From JAWKOK01 sp963765875 (GTDB taxonomy: Bacteria; Chloroflexota; Anaerolineae; Caldilineales; Caldilineaceae): a stretch of DNA of 64,000 nt. The stretch lies in assembly GCA_963765875.1 (NCBI GenBank), contig CAVXYK010000006.1, forward strand, positions 62,001 to 126,000. Reading direction: 5' to 3'. The notes below the pieces were generated by a model. That model saw only the letters and a list, made by a program, of their open reading frames with translations. It ran no database searches and was not told the DNA's origin. Below are positions 20,584 to 30,713 of the stretch, one piece after another; position 1 is the first letter of the stretch, and every line of letters begins with the position of its first letter. The translations under genes and the position numbers were made by a program.

Positions 20584-22220
20584 ATGTCGTGGTTAATCGC
20601 TATCGGACTGATTGCAATACTCGCACTGGCCATCTATGACTTGACCCAGAAGCAGCGGGCCATTCTGCGCAACTTTCCGCTGCTGGGCCATTTTCGCTAC
20701 TGGCTGGAAGCGATCGGCCCGGAATTGCGCCAATACATCGTGACCAGCAATGACGAGGAGCGCCCGTTCAGCCGCGATCATCGGCATTGGATCTACACAT
20801 CAGCCGAACATCGCAACAACTACTTCGGTTTCGGCTCTGACAACGAGATGGATCAGGTCTCCAACTACTTGATCGTCAAGCAAAATGCATTTCCGCTGGC
20901 CGAGCCACGGGCGATGACCTGAACTACGATCCGGCATACCGGATTCCCTGTGGCAAGGTGCTTGGCAGGCACCGCAAACGTCGCCGGCAGTTCCGTCCGG
21001 CTTCGTCTGTCAACGTCTCAGCCATGAGTTTCGGATCGTTGAGCGGCCCGGCGATAGAGGCGCTCAATCGCGGTTGCGACTTGGCCGGCTGTCTTCACAA
21101 CAGCGGCGAAGGCGGCATCTCGCCCTACCACCTCCAGGGTGGCGAGCTGATCTGGCAGATCGGCACAGGCTATTTCGGCTGTCGAAATTCAGACGGAAGC
21201 TTCAGCCAGGAAAGACTGCTGGAGACCGTGCATGCTTATCCGCAGATCCGTGCGATTGAGATCAAGCTCAGCCAGGGAGCGAAGCCGGGACTGGGCGGCA
21301 TCCTGCCGGGCGACAAGGTAACGTCCGAGATTGCGCGCATCCGCGGCATTGAAGCGGGCAAGGACTGTATCAGCCCCAACAGCCATAGCGCATTTCACGA
21401 CCCCGACAGCCTGTTGGACTTTGTCGAAGAGATTGCCGATGCCAGCGGATTGCCGGTGGGCATTAAGTCCGCCGTGGGCGAATCGGACTTCTGGCGCAAG
21501 CTGGCCCTGCTCATGGCGACCACCGAACGGGCGGTAGACTTCATCACCATCGACGGCGGCGAAGGCGGCACAGGCGCTGCGCCGTTGGCATTTTCCGACC
21601 ACGTGTCGCTGCCCTTCAAACTCGGGTTCACCCGTGTCTATGGCGAATTGGCCGCCCACAATCTGGATGAAAAACTGGTACTGATCGGTTCCGGAAAACT
21701 TGGACTGCCGGAGAGTGCATTCTTCGCCTTTGGGTTGGGCTGCGACATGGTCGCGGTGGCGCGAGAGGCGATGCTTTCCATCGGGTGCATTCAGGCCCAG
21801 CGCTGCCACAGCGGCCACTGCCCGACCGGCGTAGCGACTCAGAATCGCTGGCTCGAACATGGTCTGAACGCCACAGTCCAGTCCCGGCACTTTGCCAACT
21901 ACGTTGTGGCGCTTCGCAAAGAACTACTGCGACTGAGCCGGGCCTGCGGCGCTCCGCATCCATCGTTGGTAACCACAGATCATTTCGAGATTCTCAACGG
22001 CCACTATGGCTCACAGAACTTCTCGGAGCTCTTCGGTTACGGTCCGGAGGATGGTCTGCCCTCACCAGCGGATCGGCTGGAAATCCGTCGTCTGATGGAA
22101 GGTGAGGCAATCAGGCATAGTGACACAGCAAGATTCCCTGCCAAGCCCTTGAATGCCCACAGAGCTTCGGAAGAAAACGTATTGGCTGAAAGACGGATCG
22201 GCACAATTCAACCTAACTAG
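20584..22220 (+). CDS. Stand-alone glutamate-synthase FMN-domain protein, membrane-anchored (one frame break)
   Basis: An N-terminal transmembrane helix (residues 3-20) precedes a GltB-type FMN-binding barrel. Motifs: SVNVSAMSFGSLSGPAIEAL, LHNSGEGGISPYH, IEIKLSQGAKPGLGGILPG, FITIDGGEGGTGAAP, and CHSGHCPTGVATQ, whose cysteines suit the 3Fe-4S site of glutamate synthases. There is no glutaminase domain. The frame breaks at about 20910, where one G in GCGGAT is missing. Repaired length is about 545 residues. It lies 13 bases before the hydrogenase beta gene, so it is probably in that operon. Related stand-alone proteins are of uncertain function; electron transfer to or from the hydrogenase is a guess. 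Confidence 0.82.
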
Positions 22221-22233
22221 AACGGAGGCAGCG

Positions 22234-23533
22234 ATGTTGCCGACAACACTTGAATCGGAAGTCGCCGAACCACGCATCCGCGAGGCAAGCGTGATCGCAG
22301 GCGACGATTTTCAAATTCTGCTCAGTGCGCTGAAGCGGCGAGGGTACCAGACCATCGGCCCAACGGCACGGGACGGGGCCATTGTGTATGAAGAGATAGA
22401 CGGGGGTCCACGACCTGCCGGTGGGTCTGTCGGATGAACAAGGCCCCGGTCACTACAGACTGGAGCAACGAAACGACGGGGCCTTTTTCGGCTACACGAT
22501 GGGACTCCATGCCTGGAAACGATATCTCTATCCGCCCGTCACTTGCCTTTGGCGAGCCGTGCGCAACGGCGATGGCTTCACCATCGAAGAACCGAACGAA
22601 GCACCGCCCAAGATGGCCTTCATTGGGGTCCGAGCGTGCGAGCTAAGGGCCATCGAAATCCAGGACAAGATCTACCTTGAAGGCCCGTATACCGACCCGG
22701 ACTATCGGGCCCGCCGGGCAAGCACCTTCATATTGGCGATGAACTGCACACGTTCAGGAGACACCTGTTTCTGCACCTCGATGCAGAGCGGGCCGGCCGT
22801 CGAAGATGGCTTCGATCTGGCTATGACCGAATTGCTGTCTGCCCGCGGGGATGGCGAACACAGATTCGTCGTCGAAATCGGCTCGGCCCGCGGGGCTGAT
22901 CTGTTGGCAGATGTGCCCCACCGCCCGGCCACGCCGGACGACCTTGCCGCGGCCGAATCCGCCGTTGAGGAGACGGCAGCTCGCATGGGGCGATCCATGC
23001 AGACCGAGGGAATCCACGATCTGCTCTTTGACAGCCTCGAAAATCCTCAGTGGGACGAAGTTGCAGAACGCTGTCTGACCTGCGGCAACTGCACCATGGT
23101 CTGTCCCACCTGCTTCTGTGTCACAGTTGAGGATGTCACCGACATCACCGGCAACAGTGCAGAGCGCTGGCGCAAGACGGACTCCTGCTTCACATCGTCC
23201 TTCTCCTACGTCTACGGCGGCAGCGTACGCGCCTCGACCAAGTCTCGCTATCGCCAATGGATCACCCACAAACTGGCCGGCTGGATCGATCAGTTTGATG
23301 TCTCGGGTTGCGTCGGCTGTGGTCGCTGCATCACCTGGTGCCCGGTCGGAATCGACATCACGGACGAGGTCAAACGGTTGCGTGACGGCGAAGCGGGAGA
23401 GCGTACCACAGCGCAGAAAGAACGAGGTGAACGTCCATGTCGTCAATTAGCGACCGGGTTCGAGCATATTCAGCTTTCACCGGGTTGGATGAGGAATTTC
23501 TCAAAATTCTGGAGAGCAACGCATCTGAAGTGA
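22234..23533 (+). CDS. hydB: NiFe hydrogenase (group 3b type) iron-sulfur beta subunit
   Basis: An electron-transfer subunit of a cytoplasmic NAD(P)-linked hydrogenase. ATG 22234 has GGAGG. The frame breaks at about 22405 (an extra G in a G run). Cysteine motifs: CTRSGDTCFC, CLTCGNCTMVCPTCFC and CVGCGRCITWCP, giving at least two 4Fe-4S clusters, with the conserved RACELRAIEIQDKIYL upstream. The reading frame runs 97 bases into the next gene, whose start at 23437 has its own GAGGTGA site. The true stop is therefore probably near 23427-23450 after another small frame error. It resembles the Pyrococcus sulfhydrogenase beta subunit. Confidence 0.85.
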
Positions 23534-23898
23534 GCATGCTGCGCGATCAGATCGTCTTCCAACATGGTGAACAGGCCAACCATTTCTATCTCATCGAAGG
23601 AGGGCGAATTTCGCTGGACATCGCCACTCCCGGCCAGGGAATCATCCCGGTGCAGACGATTCATGCAGGTGAAGTGCTGGGATGGTCATGGCTATTCTCG
23701 CCCTACCAATGGCAGTTCAACGCACGTGCGCTTGAAGAGACGATTGCCATTTCATTCGATGCCGCACGACTGCGCCATGCCATTGAAGCGGATCACGAAT
23801 TCGGCTTCCAGATGTTGATGCGCTTCTCGGCCGTGATGATGGAACGATTGCAAGCAACCCGTCTGCGACTGGTCGATGTCTACGGCGTGCCAGTGTAG
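23437..23898 (+). CDS. Cyclic-nucleotide-binding-fold protein without DNA-binding domain
   Basis: A 153-residue single CRP-type beta-roll: QIVFQHGEQANHFYLIEGGR, then the GEVLGWSWLF turn. The phosphate-binding segment reads PYQWQFNARALEE and lacks the Arg-Ser pair of true cAMP binders, so it may bind another ligand or none. No helix-turn-helix follows. Its place inside the hydrogenase operon between beta and gamma suggests an accessory or regulatory subunit rather than a transcription factor (inference). Confidence 0.8.
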   Translation: MSSISDRVRAYSAFTGLDEEFLKILESNASEVSMLRDQIVFQHGEQANHFYLIEGGRISLDIATPGQGIIPVQTIHAGEVLGWSWLFSPYQWQFNARALEETIAISFDAARLRHAIEADHEFGFQMLMRFSAVMMERLQATRLRLVDVYGVPV

Positions 23899-23926
23899 AT
23901 CAGTTTCCATAGCATGGAGGTCCACT

Positions 23927-24799
23927 ATGGATCGAGCAATGATTAGCAACGGAAAGAACCCAAACGGAAAGAACCCGATGGTACCCCACCTCTGCCGTGT
24001 GGTTGATCGGTACCAGGAGAACGACGATACATTCACGCTCTATCTCAATCCGGTAGCCGAATCGCCGTTCGAGGACGGTTTCGGCGCCGGCCAGTTTGAC
24101 ATGCTTTACGTCTATGGCGTCGGAGAGATCCCGATCTCAATCAGCGGCGATCCGTCACGGCCGGAGCAACTGGTCCACACCACACGCGCGGTCGGCACCG
24201 TGACACGGGCCATGGACAAAGTACGCGTCGGCGATATGCTTGCCGTGCGCGGACCCTATGGCAGTGAGTGGCCGGTCGATGAGGCCGTCAATCACGATGT
24301 GGTGCTGGTGGCCGGCGGCATCGGCCTGGCCCCGCTGCGCCCGGCGCTCTATCGAATGCTCAATGAACGCTCGAACTACGGCAAGATCGTGCTGCTCTAC
24401 GGCGCGCGCACACAGGAAGATATGCTCTATCGACCCGAGCTTGAGCAGTGGCGGGCGCGCTTCGACCTGGACATCTACGTCACCGTCGACCGGGCCACCG
24501 GCGACTGGTACGGCAACGTCGGCGTGGTCACAGGGCTAATTCCGCGGGCGCCGTTTGACGCACGCAATGCCATCGCCATGATCTGCGGCCCTGAGGTGAT
24601 GATGCGCTACACCGTGCAGGCACTGCAGAAGCGCGGCGTCACCGACGAGAAAATCTATCTATCCTCTGGAACGAAACATGAAATGCGGCACCGGCATCTG
24701 CGGCCATTGCCAGTACGGTTCGCTCTTCATCTGCAAAGATGGGCCGGTCTTCAGCTATCGATCAAGGTGCGGCGTTTCTTCGGCAAATGGGAGGTCTAG
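23927..24799 (+). CDS. hydG: NiFe hydrogenase FAD/NAD(P)-binding gamma subunit (frame breaks near the end)
   Basis: A ferredoxin-NADP reductase-like subunit that passes electrons between the 2Fe-2S centre and NAD(P). GGAGG precedes ATG 23927. An FAD-binding barrel comes first (RGPYGSEWPV), then the nucleotide-binding fold (VAGGIGLAPLRPALYR, LYGARTQEDMLY, MICGPEVMMRYT). At about 24665 the frame shifts to give MKCGTGICGHCQYGSLFICK, the four-Cys 2Fe-2S motif, then returns at about 24760 to end RRFFGKWEV. About 290 residues after joining. Confidence 0.85.
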   Translation: MDRAMISNGKNPNGKNPMVPHLCRVVDRYQENDDTFTLYLNPVAESPFEDGFGAGQFDMLYVYGVGEIPISISGDPSRPEQLVHTTRAVGTVTRAMDKVRVGDMLAVRGPYGSEWPVDEAVNHDVVLVAGGIGLAPLRPALYRMLNERSNYGKIVLLYGARTQEDMLYRPELEQWRARFDLDIYVTVDRATGDWYGNVGVVTGLIPRAPFDARNAIAMICGPEVMMRYTVQALQKRGVTDEKIYLSSGTKHEMRHRHLRPLPVRFALHLQRWAGLQLSIKVRRFFGKWEV

Positions 24800-24800
24800 C

Positions 24801-25594
24801 ATGGCTGACAGAACCCAAACCCAAACTGGCCGTCTGGAAGTTCGCTTCCTGTGACGGCTGCCAACTGAGCCTGCTCGACTGTGAGGAGGAGTTGCTGTCA
24901 GTCGTCGGCGAGATCGACATCGCCTACTTCCTGGAAGTGACCCGCGTCGTCAAGGAAGGACCCTACGACCTCTCGCTGGTCGAGGGATCCATCACCACGC
25001 CGGAAGATCTGCAACGCATCCGCCACATCCGCGACGTCTCCAAGGTGTTGAGTCTCCATCGGCGCCTGTGCCACGGCCGGCGGCATCCAGGCGCTGCGCA
25101 ACTTCGCCGACGTGGGCGAATACATCTCCACCGTCTATGCCCACCCGGAATATATCGAAACGCTGGAGCGCTCTACGCCCATTGCCGACCATGTCTTTGT
25201 CGACTTCGAGCTACGCGGCTGCCCTATCAACAAGTATCAGTTGGTCGAAGTGATCAGCGCCTATCTCAACGGTCGCAAGCCCAATATTCCCACCCACAGC
25301 GTCTGCATGGAGTGCAAGCAACGCGGGGCTGTCTGTGTCATGGTTGCCGACGCAATCCCCTGCCTTGGGCCGGTGACACAGGCCGGATGCGGAGCCATCT
25401 GTCCAGCCTATCGACGCGGCTGCTTCGGCTGTTATGGTCCGATGGAGACGCCCAACCCGCCGGCGCTAAGCCAGTGGTTCGACAAACGCCTGGCCGTGTG
25501 TGACGACGATCTCGTGCGCATGTGGCGGACCTATAATGCCTTTGCCGAGCCATTCCGCAAGGAGAGTGAGAGCCATGAGTACACTCACAACTAA
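24801..25594 (+). CDS. hydD: NiFe hydrogenase small (delta) subunit (frame breaks)
   Basis: Carries the iron-sulfur cluster chain next to the NiFe site. It starts MADRTQTQ at 24801, one base after the gamma stop, with a frame change within the first 10 codons. Motifs: FASCDGCQLSLLDCE (proximal cluster), VEGSITTPED, then after a second break at about 25050 GACATAGGIQAL, RGCPINKYQLVE and a Cys-rich end (CMECKQRGAVC, PCLGPVTQAGCGAICP, RGCFGCYGP). It overlaps the large-subunit start by 20 bases. About 263 residues. Confidence 0.86.
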
Positions 25595-26873
25595 GACCAT
25601 CAAAGTTGACAACCTGGCCCGGGTGGAAGGCGAGGGAGCGTTGACATTGCGCATCAAAGAAGGCGTCATCGAGGAGGCCCGGCTGCGCATTTTCGAGCCG
25701 CCACGCTTCTTCGAAGCCTTCCTGGAGGGACGCCGCTACAGCGAGGCCCCCGACATAACGGCGCGTATCTGCGGCATCTGCCCTGTGGCCTACCAGATGA
25801 GTTCAGTCTACGCCATGGAGGATGCACTGGACGTCAAGATTGATCCGGCGATCCGGGAGATGCGCCGTCTGCTCTATTGCGGCGAGTGGATCGAGAGCCA
25901 TGTGCTGCACGCCTTCATGCTGCATGCGCCCGACTTCCTGGGCTACCAGGACGCGATTCAGATGGCCGACGATCATCCGGACATTGTCGTGCGCGGATTG
26001 GAACTTAAGAAGACGGGCAACGACATCGTGGCGCTGCTCGGCGGGCGCGAGATCCACCCGATCAACGTGCGCGTCGGCGGTTTCTATCGCCTGCCCAAAC
26101 GCAAGGAGTGGAACGAGCTGGTTGAAAAGCTCAAAGTTGCACGCGAGATTGCGCTGGAAGCCATAGAGTGGACGTCCCAGCTTCCCTTCCCGGACTTCGA
26201 ACAGGATTATGAGTTTGTCTCGCTAAGTCATCCTGATGAGTATCCGTTTTGCGAAGGCAATATCGTCTCGAATCGCGGTCTGGATATTCCGATTCAGGCC
26301 TTCGAGGAGTTCTTCATCGAAGAGCATGTCGACTACACCACGTCGCTGCATTCGACCATCAGAGACCGCGGCAACTACCATGTCGGGCCACTGGCTCGTT
26401 ACAGTCTCAACTACGACAAGCTGACGCCCCTGGCTCAGGAAGCGGCCAAGGAAGCAGGGCTCGGTCCTGTCTGTCGCAACCCGTTCAAGAGCATCATCGT
26501 TCGCTGCGTCGAAACGCTCTACGCAGTTGAAGAGGCGCTGCGCATTCTTGAGAACTACGAGGAGCCGGCAAGGCCGGCCGTCGATTTCGAGGTCAAGGCC
26601 GGCATCGGCTGCGGCGCCTCTGAGGCCCCCCGTGGCACCCTCTACCACCGCTACACAATCGACGAAAACGGCATCATCCAGGATGCCCACATCATGCCGC
26701 CGACGGCTCAGAACCAGAAGACCATCGAGAGCGACCTGTGCGCCTACGTGCCGCCACGGGCAAATCTGCCGGTCAACGAGCTGCGATGGCAGTGCGAGCA
26801 GGCCATCCGCAACTACGACCCGTGCATCTCGTGCTCGACCCATTTTCTAAAACTGACGGTTGTCAGTGATTGA
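25575..26873 (+). CDS. hydA: NiFe hydrogenase large (alpha) subunit, group 3b type
   Basis: Holds the NiFe active site; reversibly oxidises hydrogen with NAD(P). 432 residues, unbroken. The N-terminal motif RICGICPVAYQ supplies Cys66 and Cys69; the C-terminal DPCISCSTHF supplies Cys417 and Cys420, with the maturation cleavage expected after His423. It has the NLARVEGEGAL opening typical of group 3. The short C-terminal tail beyond His is what the downstream maturation protease should remove. Confidence 0.93.
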   Translation: MSTLTTKTIKVDNLARVEGEGALTLRIKEGVIEEARLRIFEPPRFFEAFLEGRRYSEAPDITARICGICPVAYQMSSVYAMEDALDVKIDPAIREMRRLLYCGEWIESHVLHAFMLHAPDFLGYQDAIQMADDHPDIVVRGLELKKTGNDIVALLGGREIHPINVRVGGFYRLPKRKEWNELVEKLKVAREIALEAIEWTSQLPFPDFEQDYEFVSLSHPDEYPFCEGNIVSNRGLDIPIQAFEEFFIEEHVDYTTSLHSTIRDRGNYHVGPLARYSLNYDKLTPLAQEAAKEAGLGPVCRNPFKSIIVRCVETLYAVEEALRILENYEEPARPAVDFEVKAGIGCGASEAPRGTLYHRYTIDENGIIQDAHIMPPTAQNQKTIESDLCAYVPPRANLPVNELRWQCEQAIRNYDPCISCSTHFLKLTVVSD

Positions 26874-26883
26874 AACAAGGAAG

Positions 26884-27005
26884 TTTCGTCGCAGGGTTGC
26901 GAAACCGCAATGACGCGGAAGATGAAGCGAGTGACATTTTGCCCGCTTCGTCCCACCGACAATGGTTGTCGATCGTGCCGGGGATCTTTCAATGATCCCC
27001 GGCAC
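26884..27005. promoter_or_regulatory. Two hairpins between hydrogenase large subunit and protease
   Basis: GTTTCG/CGAAAC (26884-26906) and the stronger GTGCCGGGGATC/GATCCCCGGCAC (26975-27005, 7-base loop) occupy the 150-base gap. The second ends 20 bases before the protease start and may attenuate or terminate transcription. Confidence 0.5.
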
Positions 27006-27024
27006 AAGCAAGCAGATACCCTTT

Positions 27025-27514
27025 ATGTCAACTCTACAAAACAGACCAATTTTGGTCGTCGGTATCGGCAACGAATTCCGAGGCGATGACGCGGTCGGCC
27101 TGCTTGGGATCGAGCGAGTACGCCGATTGCATAACCCGCAGCGTCGAGACGATCATCCTCAGCGATCATCTGGACAGTCTGCTTGATCTCTGGGCAAACT
27201 ACGAACTCGTGGTTCTAGTCGACGCGGTCTGCACCGGCGCGGCGGTCGGAACAATCTACTGTCGCGATCTGCTTCGTCAACCCCTTCCTCACACTGTCAC
27301 CACGACATCCACCCATTCGCTGGATCCCCTCCAACTGGTACAGATGGCCCGTCTCCTCAATCGGTCACCGCGCCGGCTCTTCCTGGTCGGTATCGAAGGC
27401 TGCGATTTTGCCATGGGGGCGTCAATCTCCCACGATGTCCATGCCGCACTGCCACTCGCAGTTGATCAGATTCTCTCGCTTTTCCAACTAGTGGGCGTCA
27501 ATGCTGTAGAATAG
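27025..27514 (+). CDS. Hydrogenase maturation protease (HyaD/HycI family, one frame break)
   Basis: Nickel-dependent endopeptidase that trims the large subunit C-terminus. It starts MSTLQNRPILVVGIGNEFRGDDAVG, where the Glu/Asp pair in NEFRGDDAVG fits the family nickel-binding region. The frame breaks near 27130 and resumes SDHLDSLLDLW..VVLVDAVCTG (second metal Asp) and STHSLDPLQLVQM with the metal-binding His. About 162 residues. It is the last gene of the hydrogenase cluster. Confidence 0.82.
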
Positions 27515-27603
27515 GCTGTAGAGGGACCCGGCCGCGAGTGAAGCATCAACACGACGTCTGGGCGGCCACAGGTCGAATAAGCCAAGATGAAATGGGGTAC
27601 TAC

Positions 27604-29109
27604 ATGCGCAAAATCGGCGCACTCATCGCGTTTGTCTGTCTAATTTCCTTGCTTGCAGCCTGTGGCCGCTCAACAGCGGAAGAGGCGTCTGGGAATGAGG
27701 CCGAAATTGAAGCCACAGCTACACCGGCAGCCATTGAACCGACAGCTCCGCCGCAGGAGGAGAGCGTCGAGAATGAGGAAGCCTCTGACGCTGAGGAGAA
27801 TATTGCAGAGGCAACGGCGATCTCTGAAGAGGCTGCCGTCGAATTGGCCTCTGTCACGATCTGGACGGCGGACAACCAGCCGGAGCGTGTTGCCGTCTAC
27901 ACGGCAGTCGCTCAAGCATTCATGGATAATAATCCGAATGTCACCGTTGAGATCGTGCCGGTCGACGAGTCGTCGATCAGCATCGACCTAATGGCCGCAA
28001 TCGACGACAACGCCTCGCCCGATCTGATTATCGCCGGCCTGGAGCGCATCGTCGAGTTAGAGGCAAGCGAACTGCTCGACCACGAGGCGGCTTCAGCGGT
28101 CATTGATCGTGTGGGGCGCGATGATTTCCGCGAGGGGCCGCTCGATCTGCTCACCAGCAGCGTCGACAATCTGCCGGTCGCGGTGCCCTACACCGGCTGG
28201 ATCCAGGCGCTCTGGTATCGCCGCGACCTATTCGAAGAGGCCGGGCTCAATATGCCGGTCACATGGGACGACATCAACGCGGCCTGTGATGTATTGGCTG
28301 CCGGCGAAACGCCCCGCTATGGCGTCATCCTACCCACGACCGGCGAGCAGAACTACGTGCATCAGGTCTTCGAACAGGTCGCCATGTCGGGCGGCGCGTG
28401 GCCTTTCGACGAGATAGGCAACGTCACCATGGACACGGCGGAGATGATCGAAGCGCTGCGCTTCTACACTGACCTACAGCGCTGTTCACCGCCCGGTGCG
28501 CAGGATGTCTTTGACGCCCGCGAAGCCTATCAACGCGATGAGGCGGGCATGCTCTTCTACAGCACCTACATCATGGACGATCTGGTCGACGGCTCGGATC
28601 TGCCGGACGGTGGCAAGGTGGAGATCGCCGTCGACGACCTGCCGGGCAAGTCTGGATTCTCGGCCGGCATGGTTGGGCCCGGGGGCGCAGCAACCTACGG
28701 CCAACTGGTCACGTTGGCATTGATGGGTGGCGGAGAGCCGGCCGCACAGGACGTGGCCGTCCACCTTCTGACCGACGGCTACGCCGACATAGTGGGCCTT
28801 GCGCCGCTGGGCAAGGTGCCCATGCGCAAAAGCATGGCCGAGCAGTGGACAAGCATGAGCCCGGTTTTTGAGAACTACTCTGCACCGACGTTGGGCCACA
28901 TTGCCAACGGATTCGACACCATGCAACGATGGCTATTCAAGCCCGAATACTCGCTTGAGCAACGAGCCGTGATCGCCGACATGGAGGCCTTGCTGCTGGT
29001 GCCCCAGGCCATCAACAACATCGTCAACGGTGAAATGACACCCGAGACCGCGGCTGCGTGGTTGCAGGATGAGGTCCAGGCTGTCGCTGACACTCGGATC
29101 TTGGAATAG
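27604..29109 (+). CDS. ABC-type extracellular solute-binding lipoprotein (family 1)
   Basis: MRKIGALIAFVCLISLLAACGRS gives a lipoprotein signal with lipobox LLAAC, then an acidic Pro/Glu/Ala linker to residue 75. The mature part is a family 1 sugar-type binding protein (VTIWTADNQPERVAVYTAVA, WIQALWYRRDLFEEAGLNMP, TWDDINAACDVL). The start at 27604 is chosen for the signal peptide; the frame stays open back to 27538. It has no permease or ATPase genes beside it, so it is an orphan and its sugar is unknown. Confidence 0.87.
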   Translation: MRKIGALIAFVCLISLLAACGRSTAEEASGNEAEIEATATPAAIEPTAPPQEESVENEEASDAEENIAEATAISEEAAVELASVTIWTADNQPERVAVYTAVAQAFMDNNPNVTVEIVPVDESSISIDLMAAIDDNASPDLIIAGLERIVELEASELLDHEAASAVIDRVGRDDFREGPLDLLTSSVDNLPVAVPYTGWIQALWYRRDLFEEAGLNMPVTWDDINAACDVLAAGETPRYGVILPTTGEQNYVHQVFEQVAMSGGAWPFDEIGNVTMDTAEMIEALRFYTDLQRCSPPGAQDVFDAREAYQRDEAGMLFYSTYIMDDLVDGSDLPDGGKVEIAVDDLPGKSGFSAGMVGPGGAATYGQLVTLALMGGGEPAAQDVAVHLLTDGYADIVGLAPLGKVPMRKSMAEQWTSMSPVFENYSAPTLGHIANGFDTMQRWLFKPEYSLEQRAVIADMEALLLVPQAINNIVNGEMTPETAAAWLQDEVQAVADTRILE

Positions 29110-29110
29110 G

Positions 29111-29200
29111 AAAAACTTGATCCACGAAGGGCCACGAAGAGCACGAAGATAACGCGCTATCCTTCGTGCTCTTTGTGGCCCTTCGTGGATTATTGTTTTT
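29111..29200. terminator. Long hairpin with repeated CACGAAG words
   Basis: AAAAACTTGATCCACGAAGG..GCACGAAGATA pairs almost completely with TATCCTTCGTGCTC..TTATTGTTTTT. It begins two bases after the binding-protein stop and ends in T5, so it probably terminates that transcript. It belongs to the short-word hairpin family. Confidence 0.7.
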
Positions 29201-29209
29201 CCCCTCAAC

Positions 29210-29239
29210 TTGACACAGCACCCCACAAGAAACTATACT
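29210..29239 (+). promoter_or_regulatory. Sigma-70-type promoter of tRNA-Gly
   Basis: TTGACA at 29210-29215 and TATACT at 29234-29239 are separated by 18 bases, 14 bases before the tRNA 5' end. Confidence 0.75.
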
Positions 29240-29252
29240 TTCGTCAAGACAC

Positions 29253-29324
29253 GCGGGTGTAGCTCAATGGTAGAGCGAGTGCTTCCCAAGCACTAGGTTG
29301 AGAGTTCGATCCTCTTCACCCGCT
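29253..29324 (+). tRNA. tRNA-Gly(CCC)
   Basis: Acceptor stem GCGGGTG pairs with CACCCGC. D arm GCTC-AATGGTA-GAGC. Anticodon stem AGTGC/GCACT with loop TTCCCAA, anticodon CCC. The T arm GAGAG-TTCGATC-CTCTT allows one G-U pair. CCA is not encoded. Confidence 0.95.
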
Positions 29325-29346
29325 CTCAGAAATATCTCGTATCAGA

Positions 29347-29373
29347 CCCGTCCGCATAGCGTGGACGGGTTTT
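29347..29373 (+). terminator. Rho-independent terminator of the tRNA
   Basis: CCCGTCC pairs with GGACGGG around a 9-base loop, followed by TTTT. Confidence 0.75.
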
Positions 29374-29420
29374 GTATTGGCGACTTACCATTAGTCGGAA
29401 GAACCGAAGGCAAACAGACC

Positions 29421-30365
29421 ATGACGACCCCGTCCCGCCACATCCACGCGGCCGACCGTTCCGACTTCACCCAGATCGCCGAGCTGATCGCCCGGCAAAA
29501 CGCGCTGCCGCGCTATCGCTGCCTTCACAGTGATGAAGGCTCGGCTTCGGGCGTGCTCTTCACCATGAACAAATGGGCAGACGAGCAGGCAATGTCGTTC
29601 GTTTACGCGAAGGAGAAAACCGGAAACGAAGCTGAGCAGGTCGTAGGTGCATTTGGGGCTGAGTTCGACGGCGACTCAAGGCGGGCCTGGTTATGGGGGC
29701 CATTCGCCCAGCACGGCGATGACGAACCCGAAGCATGGCTGGCCCTCTGCGAGCAGATGTACGGTCAGTTGCTGTCGACTCTGCCGTTTGAACCCCTGCT
29801 ACTCGACGGATTCATCGATCAACCCTTTGAACTGGGTGCAAGGCTCTATCAACGCTGCGGTCACCATCTTGCCAAAACCATCTATGTTTTCACTGCCCAG
29901 CATCCAACAGTTCCGATCGCTCCGGCGCGTCTGCTGCCTGGCCTTTCGCCGGAGTTCGAAGCCGGCTTTGTAACGCTTTTTGACCGCGTGTTCCCAGACA
30001 CCTTCTATACAGGTGCGCAGGTCGTTGATAGAGTGAGCAAGACAGAACAGGTCTTCATCTTCTCCGAACAGGGCCGAGTGCTCGGCTTCTGCCATGCCAA
30101 CATCAATGAAGGCGCGAATGAGGGCTATATCGAATTTCTGGGAGTAGACGAAGAGGCGCGGCGGCTCGGCATCGGTCGTTTGCTGCTGGAGACCGCCATG
30201 CACTGGCTCTTCGTCGAGCGCAACATGCCCAAGATCGGCCTCACCACCGGCGACGATAACGTGAGCGCACACACGCTGTATCGGGGACTTGGTTTCCGGC
30301 TGGCGCATACGGGGCTAGCCTATCGAAAACGCAATCAGGATGGTGGAGAGATCGGACAGGGATAG
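29421..30365 (+). CDS. GNAT-family N-acetyltransferase, two-domain
   Basis: 314 residues from ATG 29421; the frame runs open back into the tRNA, which cannot be coding. The C-terminal half has the acetyl-CoA loop GVDEEARRLGIGRLLLETAM (motif A, R/Q-x-x-G-x-G/A) and the SAHTLYRGLGFRL motif B end. The N-terminal half looks like a degenerate second GNAT fold. The acceptor substrate is unknown. Confidence 0.8.
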   Translation: MTTPSRHIHAADRSDFTQIAELIARQNALPRYRCLHSDEGSASGVLFTMNKWADEQAMSFVYAKEKTGNEAEQVVGAFGAEFDGDSRRAWLWGPFAQHGDDEPEAWLALCEQMYGQLLSTLPFEPLLLDGFIDQPFELGARLYQRCGHHLAKTIYVFTAQHPTVPIAPARLLPGLSPEFEAGFVTLFDRVFPDTFYTGAQVVDRVSKTEQVFIFSEQGRVLGFCHANINEGANEGYIEFLGVDEEARRLGIGRLLLETAMHWLFVERNMPKIGLTTGDDNVSAHTLYRGLGFRLAHTGLAYRKRNQDGGEIGQG

Positions 30366-30500
30366 CAACTTCATTTCTGCGGCCGCGCATCGCACGACTG
30401 TGACCGCATCGAGTGGAATTCGGATCCTGACAGCGAGAAGCGACGTTCGACGCGAGTCGAAAATTGCTGGTTCTAGCTTTTCTGTGGCTACGCCGAAAAA

Positions 30501-30616
30501 CACTACAACGGATTAGGAGCAGAGCGGATTATTGACTGGTCGAGGCGGTTCTCGGGCAAGTCTTGAGAGTTATCTTCGGCGAAACAAATCCGTTCCGCCC
30601 TTAATCCGTTGTAGTG
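30501..30616. repeat. Intergenic hairpin with ACGGATT words
   Basis: CACTACAACGGATTAGGAGC at 30501 pairs with GCCCTTAATCCGTTGTAGTG ending at 30616, and inner GCGGATT/AATCCGTT words also pair. It fills the middle of the 348-base gap before the U32 gene. No gene is seen in the rest. Confidence 0.6.
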
Positions 30617-30713
30617 TAGTACTTTTGCCTGATGTACAATGGGCAACGCACTTCTACACTGGCAGGCGGCCAAAACGCTGCGCCCCATGGAATCACCATC
30701 GGAATCAAAGACA

